DNA of 64,000 nt from NCBI RefSeq assembly GCF_963678635.1, contig NC_087063.1, positions 70,703,617 through 70,767,616 of the forward strand, read 5' to 3'. Position numbers and translations under genes: made by a program. A model generated the notes under the pieces. That model was given only the letters and a program-made list of their open reading frames with translations. It made no database searches and was not told the origin of the DNA. The DNA comes from Symsagittifera roscoffensis (Eukaryota; Xenacoelomorpha; Acoela; Convolutidae). Below are positions 32,680-45,072 of this stretch, in pieces (position 1 is the stretch's first letter; the number at the start of each line of letters is the position of its first letter).

Positions 32680-34398
32680 CCAACGAAAACCATTCTTTGT
32701 TGAAGACTCTGGACAGTTTATTTACTGACCGTACCTTTTTACCTTGGCAAGTCTGGAGTGTCACTATACTGACTGTTTCTTCGCTGGCTATGTGAAGCTC
32801 GAGAACTTTAGCGAGAGGCCAAAAACCCTTGATAAATAATCTTCTACTACCCAGACAAGATCATCGACTGCCAAGTTGTTGGAAGATGTGCTCCACTTGG
32901 TCCGAGTATGCTTTGCTAGAAGGTACTCACGAAGGAACTGATTCCAAAACTGTTTTTCAACGATTTGGAAAGAGTGACTGATTTGTCCATAAATATGCCA
33001 GAGGGCACATTAATGAATGGCCTACCGGGAATGAAGTGTTATCATGCAGTGTTTGAGAAACGATAACTTTGAAGAAAGACAATTTGAAAATTTGATTTAG
33101 TGGCTTCCAGCTGCCTCAAAATGAGGTGCGGCTGGCGGTTTGAAAAACCATTCTATATCTGTGTTCATGAGCGATAGTTTGTTTTTGAAATCAGAACTTT
33201 GAGCTAAGTCTGATCTCTTCAGATCTTTGTTCGCACTAACAAAGGAATATCCGTAGTCCGATTTCATTTTTGTCGGCTTTCTCCGCCAAGAAACAAAACG
33301 CCTGATGCAATGAATTGTGTTATCAGTAGACAAATCAGGTGATATTTCTAAGCGTACCGCGCGTATAATCAAAAAGTGAAGAAAAGCATACATCTCGAAT
33401 ATCCATTGTTGTTATCATAAATAGAGAAAGATCCTATGAAGTCAAGACCAGTGATGTAAAACTGATAATGATTTGCCGTCGGTAATCAATCATTTGCCAA
33501 GTTTTTCATGAGGGGAGCTCAAACTTCGTGCAACATTCTACGACAAAATAGGCTGTTTCGTATATTCTGCCTTACAGTTAGACGACAACGAAATATCCAG
33601 TTGTTTTCCATGTGAATACTACTGTTTGTTCATTTCCAGAATGCATGTTCACTATGTGTTTGTTTTTTACGAGCAACTTGACGATATGATTTGATCCATC
33701 TAGAATGATGGGATATCTAGAGGTAACCAAAAATGCTAAAAATGGTGCTTTGGATAAGCGACCTCGAGCGCAAATACGTCATAATCGTCGATGTGCGGGC
33801 GAAAAAATCGAAGCCTACTTGATGGAGAAGCTTGACTACTTTTCTTTAAATCAGCGTATTCTACCGAGAACTCGACGGAATTTTATCAAGTAAATGTAAG
33901 TTTTCGCTGAATGAGATAATTTTTGATGAGAATTCTGCTTCTTATATTTGTCGACGACCAAGTAGCAGAAAGCAACTGAGCGAATGAGCCTGTTCTAGTT
34001 GCTAAACCAGAGTGGTTTGAGCGCGTGACATTCTTGAACAGTAGAATTATTAGACGGCATCATCTGAGTTGTGATCTGATATAGTTCAAGCAGATATTGT
34101 TGCGGCCAATGAGAGTGGTCTTTCCAAAAAATTGTGGTCCCTGTAAACGGCGCGACTGAATCGTTATTTGTTCACCAGTAATACCTCGAGTGCCGTCATC
34201 GGACGGATTCCGTTTTGTTGAAACGTATTTCCGATCGTGAGGGTTGAGATATCCAAAATCATAGCTAATCGGTTTGAAACGAAGCTTTTGAGTCGAAATT
34301 GAGACGTTAAAATGATTTTTGGAAGAAGCTATCAATTTTTTTTTCAAACATGCTGGAAAATCATTTAGGCTAAAAATTGTTTTCTTTATTGGACTCAA
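32680..34398 (-). pseudogene. Decayed BEL/Pao-type LTR retrotransposon pol (RNase H/RT end, integrase)
   Basis: Read on the minus strand, pieces appear in the right order. At 34398-34060 are RKYVSTKRNPSDDGTRGI and SRRLQGPQF, as in the region linking BEL RT/RNase H to integrase. Near 33750-33630 is an H-x-N-M-H-like part of the integrase zinc module. At 33393-33097 is the integrase core with IHCIRRFV and SDYGYSFVSANKDL around the second catalytic Asp, then APHFEA. At about 32990-32690 is a C-terminal part with NLAVDDLVWVVED. Frame changes and stops separate them, so it is dead. BEL/Pao elements are known only from animals. Neither LTR was found. Confidence 0.75.
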
Positions 34399-34944
34399 AG
34401 TCCAATAAATTTACAAAAACTGAAGAGTAAAAGGAGACAATCATGATATAAATTAGATATGTGGCTTTTGATTGATCTTCTACAAATAGCAGTAACTATA
34501 ATTATTATATTTTTTGTTATAACTTCTTTAAGATAATTTTTTGTTTCAATAAATCTGTTTCAGTCACAATGAGTGTTTAGAACTCTGTTGTATTAAGTGT
34601 ATCCGGGTTGCAGAAAATTATTTCATTTTCAAAATGCTATAAAATGAAAGAGGAAGCAGTGATTTAACGAGGAAATAATCGTCAAGAGTTTTTTTTGAAA
34701 ATGCAAAACTAAAGAGACATTGAAACACATTGAGCTTTGAATTTCATTTCTTTGATGTTTTAATTGAAATGATTGATTAGGAATACTTTGGTTGTGAAAT
34801 GCAAGTTCCCATTGAGTTATTCTATTGATGACTCTACGCCCAGTAACTTCATCAGCTGCTTGGATGAAACAGAACACTTACTCTATTCTAAGACTGTGGC
34901 GATGTTTTGAAATCAAGTTTTGAAAGCAAAACGTAGAAGACAGT
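34399..34944. other. Unassigned flank of BEL/Pao remnant and tandem array
   Basis: An 82-codon minus frame at 34629-34877 is not recognisable. Possibly more decayed retroelement sequence. Confidence 0.25.
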
Positions 34945-37900
34945 GGTCTGTTTTCAGTTTTTCTAAAGCCTGATTTTGTGTACAATTGTGTTCATTTGTC
35001 CGGTTGTAATGAAATTTTGCATAGTGACTCATTAAAATCAGTAAAAACAATTAAAAAAACGCTAAAATTTAAAGAAAAACTAAATCAAAGCAGGCAAACA
35101 AAGAAGGCCTGAAAAATATGTCCTCCGTGGAGTTCTAGGAATGCATATCTTGCAAGATATCTTACAATAAATCTGATAGGAAAATTCTTTGTTCTTGCTT
35201 TTTTGTGGTAAGATTTGCTTTAGTTTTCCAATACGTTTTGCACGGATTGATTTTCAATTCTGAAAAATATCCAACAGTTGCACTATGTTTTGGTCTTTTT
35301 GGCATCTCCAGTGTTTTGCTAAAATTCGCAGAGGCAAAAAAACGGTTGAAATTGCAACACAAAAAAGAATGAGAGGTTTGGAAAACAGAGTGAAACATTA
35401 CTCACAAAAAAGTGCCAGTTTCGGAAGGCAATTTAATAGAATCAATCATCAATTTAAAATAGAAATGAATGAAAAAAAAATTAATCAAACCAATAATTTT
35501 TATAAAATTCTGCAACAAAATAGCGTTTTTTTTGGTTATGTCCCTTCTAGAGGACAAAATTGAAAACAAAAATTTTTAAAAGAAAAGTATTTCGGCTTTA
35601 GTTAGACACACTATAAAATAATAACACTTGAAACCGTGATAAAAGACCATTGCTTTTAATATAAATGAAAAAATAAAAAAACATTATTCAATGGATCTAA
35701 AGTCACATCGGAAAAGCAAAAACGTCAAAAAAAAACAAAATCAAACACAGATAAATGAAAAACATAAACCCCATTTAAAAAGGGTTTTGCCTCTAAATAA
35801 GATGCGTAGAAATCGATTGTCTACTTTAAAACAATCGCAAAATAAGATTTTTTAATCTTTGAACCTTGAATATTAAAAATATACTTGCTGGACTATCAAA
35901 TTTAAAAAAAAACTCAATAACTCATCCAGTCGCCATATTGATTTCATGTGATTCAAAAACTTATCAATATGCAAGAAGGTTGTCCCAGGACAGAACTGCA
36001 AAATTTGGTAACTTTTCTCTAGAGGCATATACAAAATTTTGTAAAACTTTATAGAGTTTGAAGCAAATTTAGAAAGAACATCCTACCAACTCCAATTTTT
36101 TCTCATTAAATAGTTTCATTTCTAAGCGAATTTAACAATATTACTATCAAATGGCGCGGACACCGTCTAAAAGAAATATGCGCTAGTTCAAAAAAAATAA
36201 AGAAACAAGTTTCAATAAAAACCAACTCGATCAGAATTTTTAAGGCTTAAGATTAATTAAGGCTTAAAAAATTTCCAAAAATGTTTAAATTCAATCTAAA
36301 ACAAAAACAAGCATCCTGCATTAATTGTTGAAATTAATCAAGTTATGAATTACAATTTAGGAAAAAGCGATAACGAATAGAAAATTGTGAGACTTTTTGT
36401 TCTAACCAATTGGTGCGAAACTCAAATTCTGACCAATAGGATTTATTCGACAAGTTGTAGTTGAAACAAGCAATAAGCAAAATCAGACTCACTGGAAATA
36501 TTTTTTGTGGGAAAAACTGTTTACAGTTAAAACGTTTCACCGGGTTTCATAAAACTCGCTAATTGCAACTGGGGTTATTTCAATTTTACCTTTCATGATC
36601 GAAAATTGGATTGATTATTTGAGGAGGGAAAATAGTAAAAAATCGACTGGTTAAAAAAAAACAAGTAGTTTATACAAGCGTCAAATTCGGTGGTCTGTTT
36701 TTAGTTTTTCTACAGCTTGATTTTGTGTCTAGTTATGTTAATTTTGTCAGGTGTAAAAAAATTTCATAGTGACTGATTATCATCAGTAAAAACGGTAAAA
36801 AGCGCTAAAGTTTCAAGAAAAACCAAATCAAAGCATGGAAAATATGGAGGATTGAAAAGTTTATCTTCCCTAGAGTTCTTGAAATACATTTTTAGCAAGA
36901 CATCTTACAAAAATTCTTACAGGAAAACTCGTTGTTCTTATATTTTTTTTCTGGTAAAAATTGCCCTAGTTTTGCGATACTTTTTGCGAGAATTGAATTT
37001 TAATTCTAAAAAACCAAAAGTTGCACTAACTTTTGCTTTTTTTGGCAACCCCAGTGCTTTTCTGAAATTGTTGTCAGCCTCCAGTACCCACTATGGCAGA
37101 TAAGGGGTTGAACTTGCGACACGAAAAAGAAAAAAAAGTGTTTTTCAAAACAGAGAGAAAATAACTCACAAAAAATGACAATTTGTGAAGCTAAGTTTAT
37201 GGAAAAAACATCAGTTTAAAATAGAATTGATGAAGAAAAAAACTATTCAAGTCAAGGATTTTTAAAAACAAACTGCAAACAAATAGGGTTGCTTGTGTCC
37301 CCTCTAGAAGACAAAGTTGAAAACACAAACTTTTATAAGAAAAATATATATATATATTTTAGTTAGACAGACAAGAAAAACTGCTTTGACACCGAGACAA
37401 AGGCTTGAAACCGTGTAAAAAAAACCATTGCTTTTAATAAAAATGAGAAGGGAAAAGATTATTATCATAAACCACTAAAGTCACAGCAATAAAGTAGTTT
37501 ATAAAAAAATCAAACGCAGATAAATCAAGATTGTAAGCTCCATTAACTCAGAGGCAGACAAGCGCACCAAAAATTAAAAACGGTTTTGCGTATATACAGG
37601 CTGTAGAGGAAGCTATTGTCTATGTTTAAACAATACGAAATGGCAAAACTTGAATCTAAGAACCTTAAACTTTGAAAAAAAAACTTGCCGAAGCTTCATC
37701 AAACTTTCCAAGAGATATTAAAAAAAAAACTCAAGATCTCATCCAGTCGCCATGTTGATTTCGAGTGACTCAAAAACTTGTAGAGATGAAAGAAAGTTGT
37801 CACAGGACAGAATTGCAATACAACAGAATTGTTAAGCTTCATAGGGTTTGAAGCAAACTCAGAAAGAACAACCTATCAACTCCAAATCTTTTTCCTTAGA

Positions 37901-40900
37901 AAGTTTCAACTTAGGACGTTACTATTTGTTAGTTTTTCTAAAAAATGAAAAAAAAAAGTGATGGCGAAATTAACAATATTAATAAGAAGTAGCGCGGACA
38001 CTGTCTCTTACTGACTTGTAAAAAACTGTATTCGAGAAATATACGCTAGTTCAAAAGTATGATTACGCATGTCAGCTTTTAGGTATTTTCTTTTGAGAAA
38101 AATAGTAAATAGAATGGGTTTGAACAAAAACCGATTAAATCAGAAAATTTTTTTATTAATTAGCGCTCATTAAAACTCAAAAAATTGGGAAAGTTTAATC
38201 TAAAACAAAAGCAAGCAATCTGTTATAGTTCTTGAAACTGTTCAAATCATAAAGTATAATTTGAGCAAAACGAAAAAAAAAGGAAAATTGTTAGACTTTT
38301 TGATCAATCCAATTTGTGCAAAACTCAAATTCTGACCAACAAGATTTATCTGACAATTTGTACCTGAAACAAGCAATAAGCATTGAAAATCAGACTCACT
38401 AGAAATATGTTTTGTGGGAAAAACTGTTTACAGTTAAAACTTTTCACCGGGTTTCATAAAACTCGCTAATTGCAATTGGGGTTATTTCAATTTTACCCTT
38501 CATGATGAAAAAATGGATCGATATTTTTGAGGAGGGAAAATAGTAAACTCGGACTGTTTAAAGAAAAACAAGTTTTTTATTTAAACCTCGAATTCGGTGG
38601 TCTGTTTTTAGTTTTTCTGAAGCCTGAGATTGTGTAAATTTGTGTTCAATTTGACCGGTTATAATAACATTTTGCATAGTGACTCATCAACATCAGTAAA
38701 AACGGTTAAAAAACGCTAAAATTTCCTGAAAAACCAAATCAAAGCATGGAAAAAATGAAGGCTTGAAAAAAATATCCTCCCGAGAGTTCCTGAAAAAAAA
38801 TAGCCAGACATCTTACAAAAAATCTGACAGGAAAAATCACTTTTCTTGCATTTTTCTGGTAAATTTTGCCGGAATTTTGCGATACTTTTTGCGAGGATTG
38901 AATCCTGAAAAAAAGCGAAGGTTGCACTAATTTTTGCTTTTTGTAGCATCTCCAGTAATTTGCTTAATTTTTGCGATTCTTTTGTACCCAGAGAGGCAAA
39001 TAGGAGGTTGAAAATGTAACACGAAAAAGATTGAGCGTTTTTCACATCAAGTCAAAATAGAATTGAATGGAAAGAAAATTAATTTAACCAATGAGTTTTA
39101 TTGATTTCTGCAACAAAATAGGGTATTTTTGGTTATGTCACCACTAGAAGACAAAATTGAAAACGAAAAAATTCAAAAGAAAAATATCGGTTTTGATTGG
39201 ACACACTAAAAAAGTTGTTTTAATAGAGGCTTGAAACCGTGTGAAAAGATCATTGCTTTTAATATGCAGACAGATGCTCCAAATCTTTTGAACGGTTTTT
39301 TGTATAGCGAAGCAATAAAAAAAGCGATTGTCTAGTTTAAAACAATACAAAAAATATTACTTGAATCTTTGAAACAAAAAATTTAAAAAAATTAGCTGAA
39401 CTCTCAAGAATTTTTCAATAAAGGATTTCTTTAAAAACTCAAAAACCATGCAGTCACCGTGTTGATTTCAAGTGATTCAAAAAGTTGCAAGAAGTTTGTC
39501 ACAGGATAAAACTGCTATATTTTGTAAACTCTCTCTAGAAGCATATACAAAAACTTTTTTAGACTCATAGAGTCAAACCCAGAAAGAAAATCCTATCAAC
39601 TCCAAACCCTTTTCCCTAAAAAGTTTCAATTTCAGGCCGCTACTAATTAATTTTTTTTTCTAAACAGAGAAGGAGACTGATGGCAATGTTATCGATGCTA
39701 CTAAAAGGTGGCGCAAACACCATCTCCTACTGACTTTGTACAAAAATTTGTACTAGAGAAATATGCGCTAGTTCAAAAGAATGATTATGCATGTCAGCTT
39801 TTTTCAGAAAAATTGTGAATAAAGCGGATTTCATGAAATACTGACTAAATCAAAAAATGTTTATAATTTTAGAAATGTTTATAATTTTAGAACAATATCA
39901 TCAAATACTCAAAAATGAAAACATGAAAGCAGCCCCAGACAAATCACATTTTTTCCTAACACGCGTAAAACTTCTTGGCCACATTATCGAAAGAAACACT
40001 ATAACTCCATTGAAATCACGAATACACGCGATTCAGAAACTTCGACCACCCACAAATAAAAAGAAAATCCAAGAATTCCTTGGAATGTTAAATTGTTTAA
40101 GTAAATATGTATACAAAATGCAATTATACTTAAGACCTTTCTATAACATGATTAATTAAGGCTCAATTGAACTCAAAAAATTGTGAAGTTTTAATTTAAA
40201 GTACAAACAAGCAAATCTGCTTTTCTTCTTGAAAAGATTCAAATTATGAACTACATTATAAGCAAAAGCAAAAAAAGTATAGAAAATTGTGACAATTTTG
40301 TTCAATACAACTTCTGAAAAACTCAAATTCTGTCTGACTAATAGGAGTTACTTGACAAGTTGTACTTGAAACAAGCAAAAAGTAATAAAAATTAGGCTCA
40401 GTGGAAAAATTAGTTTCTGTGGGAAAAAGTGTTGACTGTTAAAGTTTTAAACCTGAATTCATAACACTCGCTAATCGCAATTGGGTTGTTTCAGTTATAC
40501 CCCTTCATGATGGAAACTTGAATCGATATTTTTGAGGAGGGAAAATAGTAAACTTAGACTGTTTACAAAAAAAACAAGTTATTTATATAAGCCTCGAATC
40601 CGGTAGTCTGTTTTTAGTTTTTCTAAAGCCTGAGATTGTGTAAACTTGTGTTCATTTTGTCCGGTTGTGATAACAATTTGCATAGTGACTTATTAACATG
40701 AGTAAAAGCGGTAAAAAACGCTAAAAGTTCTGGAAAAACTAAATCAAACCTTGGAAAAAATGAAAGCTTGAAAAATATATCCTCCCTAGAGTTCTTGAAA
40801 AAAAAATCTAGCAAAACATTTTACAAAAAATCTGAGAGAAAAAAAAATCATTTGTTTTTTTTATTTTCTGGTAACATTTGCCGTTATTTTGCGATATTTT

Positions 40901-42343
40901 TTGCGAGGATTGAGTTTCCATTCTGAAAAAAGCAAAAGTACCCAGAGAGGCAAATAGGGGTTCAAATTGCTGCACGAAAAAATGACCGTTTTGCAAAACA
41001 GAGTGAAACATAACACACCGAAAAAGTGACAATTTGTGAAGATAAGTTAACAGAATAAACCATTAAATTAAATAGTTTTGAATGGAAAAAAAAATAATTC
41101 AACCACTGATTTTTAAAGAATTCAGAAACAAAATAGGACATTTTTGATTATGTCCCCCCTAGACCACAAAATTGAAAACAAAAATTTTCAAAAGAAAAAT
41201 ATCGGTTGTGGTTAGACACACTAGGAAAGTTGTTTTAATAGAGGCTCAAAACCGCGTTAAAAGACCATTGCTTTGAATACGCAGACAGATGCTCCAAACA
41301 TATGAACGGTTCTGCGCAAGATAGGATTTAAAGAAAGCGATTGTCTAATTTAAATTAAAGGAAAAATATACAACTTGAATCTTTGAACCTTAAAATAATA
41401 AAAAAATAGCTGGAACCTCATCAATTTTTTCTTGGAGGATTTCTTTTAAAAAATCAATATCTCATCCAGTCACTGTGTTGTCTTCATGTGATTCAAAAAG
41501 TTATTGAGATGCAAGAAGTTTGTCACAGGATAAAACTGCTATTTTTGTAAACTCTCTCTAGAAGCATAAGCAAAAACATTTTTAAACTTCATAGAGTCAA
41601 ACGCAGAAAGAACATCCTATCAACTCCAAACCCTTTTCCCTAGAAAATTTCAATTTTAGGCTATTATTTATTGATTTTTTTTTCTAAACAGAGAAGGAGA
41701 CTGATGGCACTTTTATCGATGCTACTAACAGGTGGCGCAAACACCATCTCCTACTGACTTGTAAAAAAAGTTTTTAAGAGAAATATGGGCTATTTCAAAA
41801 AAATGTATGATTACGCATGTCAGCTTTTTTCAAAAAATTTGAGAATAAAACGGATTTCAAATAATACTGACTCAATCAGAAAAATATTTAATTAATTAAG
41901 GCTCAATTGAACTCAAAAAATTGTGAAGTTTTAATTTAAAGTACAAACAAGCAAATCTGCCTTATTTCTTGAAAAGATTCAAATTATGAACTACATTATA
42001 AGCAAAAGCAAAAAAAGTCTAGAAAATTGTGACAATTTTGTTCAATACAACTTCTGAAAAACTCAAATTCTGTCTGACTAATAGGAGTTACTTGACAAGT
42101 TGTACTTGAAACAAGCAATAAGTAACAAAAATTAGGCTCTGTGGAAACATCTTTTTTTGGGAAAAATTGTTAACAGTTAAATTTTTGTACCTGATTTGAT
42201 AACACTCGCTAATTGCAATTGGGGTCATTTCAGTTACACCCCTTCCATGTTAAAAAAATTAGATCGATATTTTTAGGGAGGGAAGATAGTAAAACGGGAC
42301 TGGTTTAAAAAAAAGAAGTGCTTTGTATAAGCCTTAAACTGGC
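34945..42343. repeat. Four-unit tandem array, 1.74-2.0 kb per unit
   Basis: Units start at GGTCTGTTTTCAGTTTTTCT (34945) and equivalents at 36692, 38599 and about 40605, ending near 42343. Landmarks recur in order: CATAGTGACTCAT, AAACCAAATCAAAGCATGGAAAA, CCTCCCTAGAGTTC, AAACCGTG-AAAA-CCATTGCTTTTAAT, CATCCAGTC, GGCGCRRACACC, CTGACCAATAGGA, TCGCTAATTGCAA and TTGAGGAGGGAAAATAGTAAA. Divergence between units is substantial with many small indels. Minus-strand frames in units 1, 3 and 4 share fragments such as LFASLGT but are not co-extensive, so coding is not supported. Unit 3 is longest because of an inserted retroelement fragment. Confidence 0.88.
39856..40156 (+). mobile_element. Captured Ty3/gypsy RT fragment in array unit 3
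   Basis: An uninterrupted stretch encoding the part of reverse transcriptase just after the YLDD box: YHQILKNENMKAAPDKSHFF, VKLLGHIIE, and EFLGMLNCLSKYV. It matches, with fewer lesions, the same part of the 18-kb element at about 51680-51960. An 18-bp direct duplication, AAATGTTTATAATTTTAG, lies at its 5' edge (39855-39872, 39873-39890). The other three units have no such insertion at the matching place. No LTRs accompany it. Confidence 0.85.
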
Positions 42344-42771
42344 CTTTTGCAATCTTTTTTTTTGCTGTTTTTTCCACAAAAGTTCATATACGCTTCATAT
42401 GAGCCCAAATACGGTTTTAATTGTAGTTTTTTTCCGTATTTTGTACATACGACTTTTTCTAATTTGATTCAATGCTCGGGTCATTAGCCCAGCTTTTTTA
42501 AGATTAAAACTTATACAATTTTCTAGTAAGATTTTTCATTTTCATTTTTCTTCATCATTTAGGTGGGGAAAAACTACTAAATATACTCTTTTCAAAATCC
42601 TAGTTGGTCTGAAAATACTCGATCTGAAAAGTTTGCTGCTGTAGCAAATGGGCTGCAAAAATAATTCTTCACCGTCTCATATGTGTTGTTTCAATGTTGT
42701 TTTGAAATATCTAAAAATAACAAAAAATTTCAACTTGTTAAGAAAAGCTAGACTGAGGGTGACAATTTTGT
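42344..42771. other. AT-rich spacer, nothing recognised
   Basis: No features beyond low complexity. Confidence 0.3.
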
Positions 42772-43176
42772 CAGGGGAGGATCTAGGATTTTCTCGAGGC
42801 GGGGTGCGGATTTTCAAAAAAAATTTTCAAAAAACTTGTCGACATTTTTTTAGGTCGACCGAATTGATTTTTCGAGCTCTCACTAAGCACCGTTTAGTCC
42901 CTGTTTTGGCCAAATTTTCTGCGCCGCAGTCAAATTTTTTAAAAAAACAGGCCAAAAATGCGTTTTTAGGCACTTTTTGGAAAATTTTGACCAAAAAAAA
43001 TCGCGGTTTTTCGGCGCGCGCTCCTCCCTCAAAATAAGTATATATTGGCGCCAAAGAAATTTTTAGGGTTTGTCACCAAAAATGGATGTCTCAAAATAGT
43101 ACAAAGGGGGACCCTTTGAGTCGAATCCCTGAGGGGAGGGGGGTGGGGCGTCGCCCCCCCTCTAAATCCGCACCTG
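42772..43176. mobile_element. hAT-like MITE, 405 bp, with 8-bp target duplication
   Basis: Left end CAGGGGAGGATCTAG and right end (read inward) CAGGTGCGGATTTAG match at 12 of 15 positions. Flanks are AATTTTGT (42764-42771) and AATTTTGC (43177-43184), an 8-bp target duplication with one difference. CAGGG-type ends with 8-bp duplications are characteristic of hAT transposons. No coding capacity. Related truncated copies are at 18114 and 29591. Confidence 0.85.
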
Positions 43177-43184
43177 AATTTTGC

Positions 43185-44658
43185 CATCTATTCTCCCATT
43201 GCAAATTAGTCTGGAACTCGGAAATAATCATAGCAGTTGTTACATCTTACGCGCTTCTCAGAATTAGCAAAAAAAATTCTAGGAAAACTTCTCCCATTCC
43301 GCAGTTTCTTCACATCCTGTTGAATTAGTGTCGGTGCAAAAATATATATATATTTATTCGATCAAGGTTTTCTTGAGACTTAAAAGTTTGTTTTGTTATC
43401 AAGTTATCACATTTAGCGTAAGTTTTTTAGGGATCCTTAAGTCGCGTAGAAAATTAGCACTCGAAGACCATCAGACAAGAAGTGGCCAGAACATTAGACA
43501 AAATGTTAAGATTTTCACAAAAAAATGATAGCTCACCGTCATCTTGTAAGTTGAATTGTTCGGAGAAAACAGCAGTCTGATTTATAGCTAGAAGAAGATC
43601 GAATGAATTTATGTTGACTTCAAAGTCCAACGACGTGAACAATCAAAACTTGTTGTTTCGACACAGTTGCTTGGAAAATATTGATGGTATTTGAAGACAA
43701 TAAACTTTCGAATTAGTTTGAAATCTATTTGTTAGTTCAACTAATTTTATTTGATTTGCACTGTGTTATATCGAACTATAAGTCTCAATGATGAACGAAC
43801 TAAGAGACATTTATATCAAGCATGTGATTGATTGGGGGAAAATTGATAAGTTCAAATATTTTGTGAAATGAATTGATATTTCATCGTGCTTAAATATTAC
43901 CTTTTTCAGAAAATCAACAAAAATTAGCTGACAAAAAGGAGTTTGAACTAACTTCAAATGTCATAACAAAGTATATAAGGTATTTATTGACCAATATTCA
44001 GCAAAATAATTTGTTTTCCATGCGTAATAATAAACAACATAATTTTTCGGAAGTTTCATCTAGTTTGAGCAACTTTGATCAGTACCGCGTAACTATTTAC
44101 TGTGTTCAAAATCTCTATTGTTGCAATCAGGGCATGAATTAATTTAGCCCACCTGACCAATCTCAAACGAGATCAGACAAGGTCCATTTTATTGTAAATT
44201 AAGCCATTTTTTATCTTGATTTATCTTCTTAGCTTCAGATAATACAATTTTTGGGCAAAATATTCATCTAAGCGAGGTTCCATCCCCGACATTTTGGACC
44301 TAAGCGCTCTGACTACACAGTATAATAAAGTGACGACCGGCGTTAAGAACACGCTTCAGTTTTTTTGAACCGCAAAGGTTAAAAACGTTCTTAAAATCAT
44401 GCGGGCTGGTTGCATGCGTATGTTTTTAGGAACATGCGTCAGTTTCTTTGACTTAAATCGGAGAACAAGTTCAGGCATAATGCCCTCTTGGACGGCTGGT
44501 ATCACAGGTTGACCAAACTTGCCCCTTTGGGGGACCAGTCCCCTTTGTACCCTTTTTGGTACCCCACGTTCAGTAGTCCCCTTTTCCAATTTTTACGCAA
44601 GATTCGAAGTTTTCTTTTTCACATCGCGCTGTGAGTCAATGTCGCTTCTATGACGCAC
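43185..44658. other. Spacer between hAT-like MITE and 18-kb LTR element
   Basis: Mostly AT-rich with a short ATATATATAT run near 43342. From about 44280 to 44658 the sequence is GC-richer, with CCCC-TTT-GGGG and GTACC-repeats (44518-44580). A 77-codon minus frame there lacks an ATG and is not recognised. Confidence 0.3.
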
Positions 44659-45052
44659 TGAAAAGGGAATTCTAAACTAGTATTTATAAACCAATTATAT
44701 TATTGATGGATTATCACTATAAAAAACATTTATAACTAACCAATCATATTCCATCTCTAACATTGACACTTATTTGTAAGTGCTGAAACTACTTGTAGTT
44801 TCAGCAACAGAACAATTTAAATAAAACTTTGAACACAGTTGTTTCCCTTCTGGATAAACTCCAAGAACTAACTCGCATAAACCAGTATACACTAGATCTA
44901 TTGAGACTAGGAGATATAAGAGTAAGATTAAGAGCGGTATTAGACTAAGAAGTTGCACGAATCTATCCGGCCGAAAATAAGATAGCGTGACGAGCAGACG
45001 ATGTACTTTATCTGAAATTACTCCATGCGTATAACCATTAAAAAATAACTCA
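44659..45052 (+). repeat. Left LTR
   Basis: Best boundaries run from TGAAAAGGG to ACTCA, placed by comparison with the right copy and by the following primer-site-like sequence. Shared with 62752-63113: CTAAACTAGTATTTATA, ATTGATGGATTATCA, CTAACATTGACACTTATTT, ACACTAGATCTATTGAGACTAGG and ATCTATCCGGCCGAAAATAAGATAG in pieces. Contains the palindrome GCTGAAACTAC-TT-GTAGTTTCAGC at 44782-44805. Confidence 0.8.
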
Positions 45053-45054
45053 TC

Positions 45055-45072
45055 TGGTGCGACCAAAAGTCT
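45055..45072 (+). promoter_or_regulatory. Candidate primer-binding site
   Basis: TGGTGCGACCAAAAGTCT follows the presumed LTR end (CA) after two bases. Primer sites begin TGG because they pair with the CCA end of a tRNA. The tRNA was not identified. Confidence 0.4.

Noticed and set aside
38716-39045. 109-codon minus-strand ORF in array unit 3
   Set aside because: Matching regions of units 1 and 4 share only fragments and shift frame; unit 2 does not preserve it. No sign of selection.
44356-44589. 77-codon minus ORF next to the left LTR
   Set aside because: No ATG start and no recognised motif; openness may reflect the local GC-richer, repeat-containing sequence.
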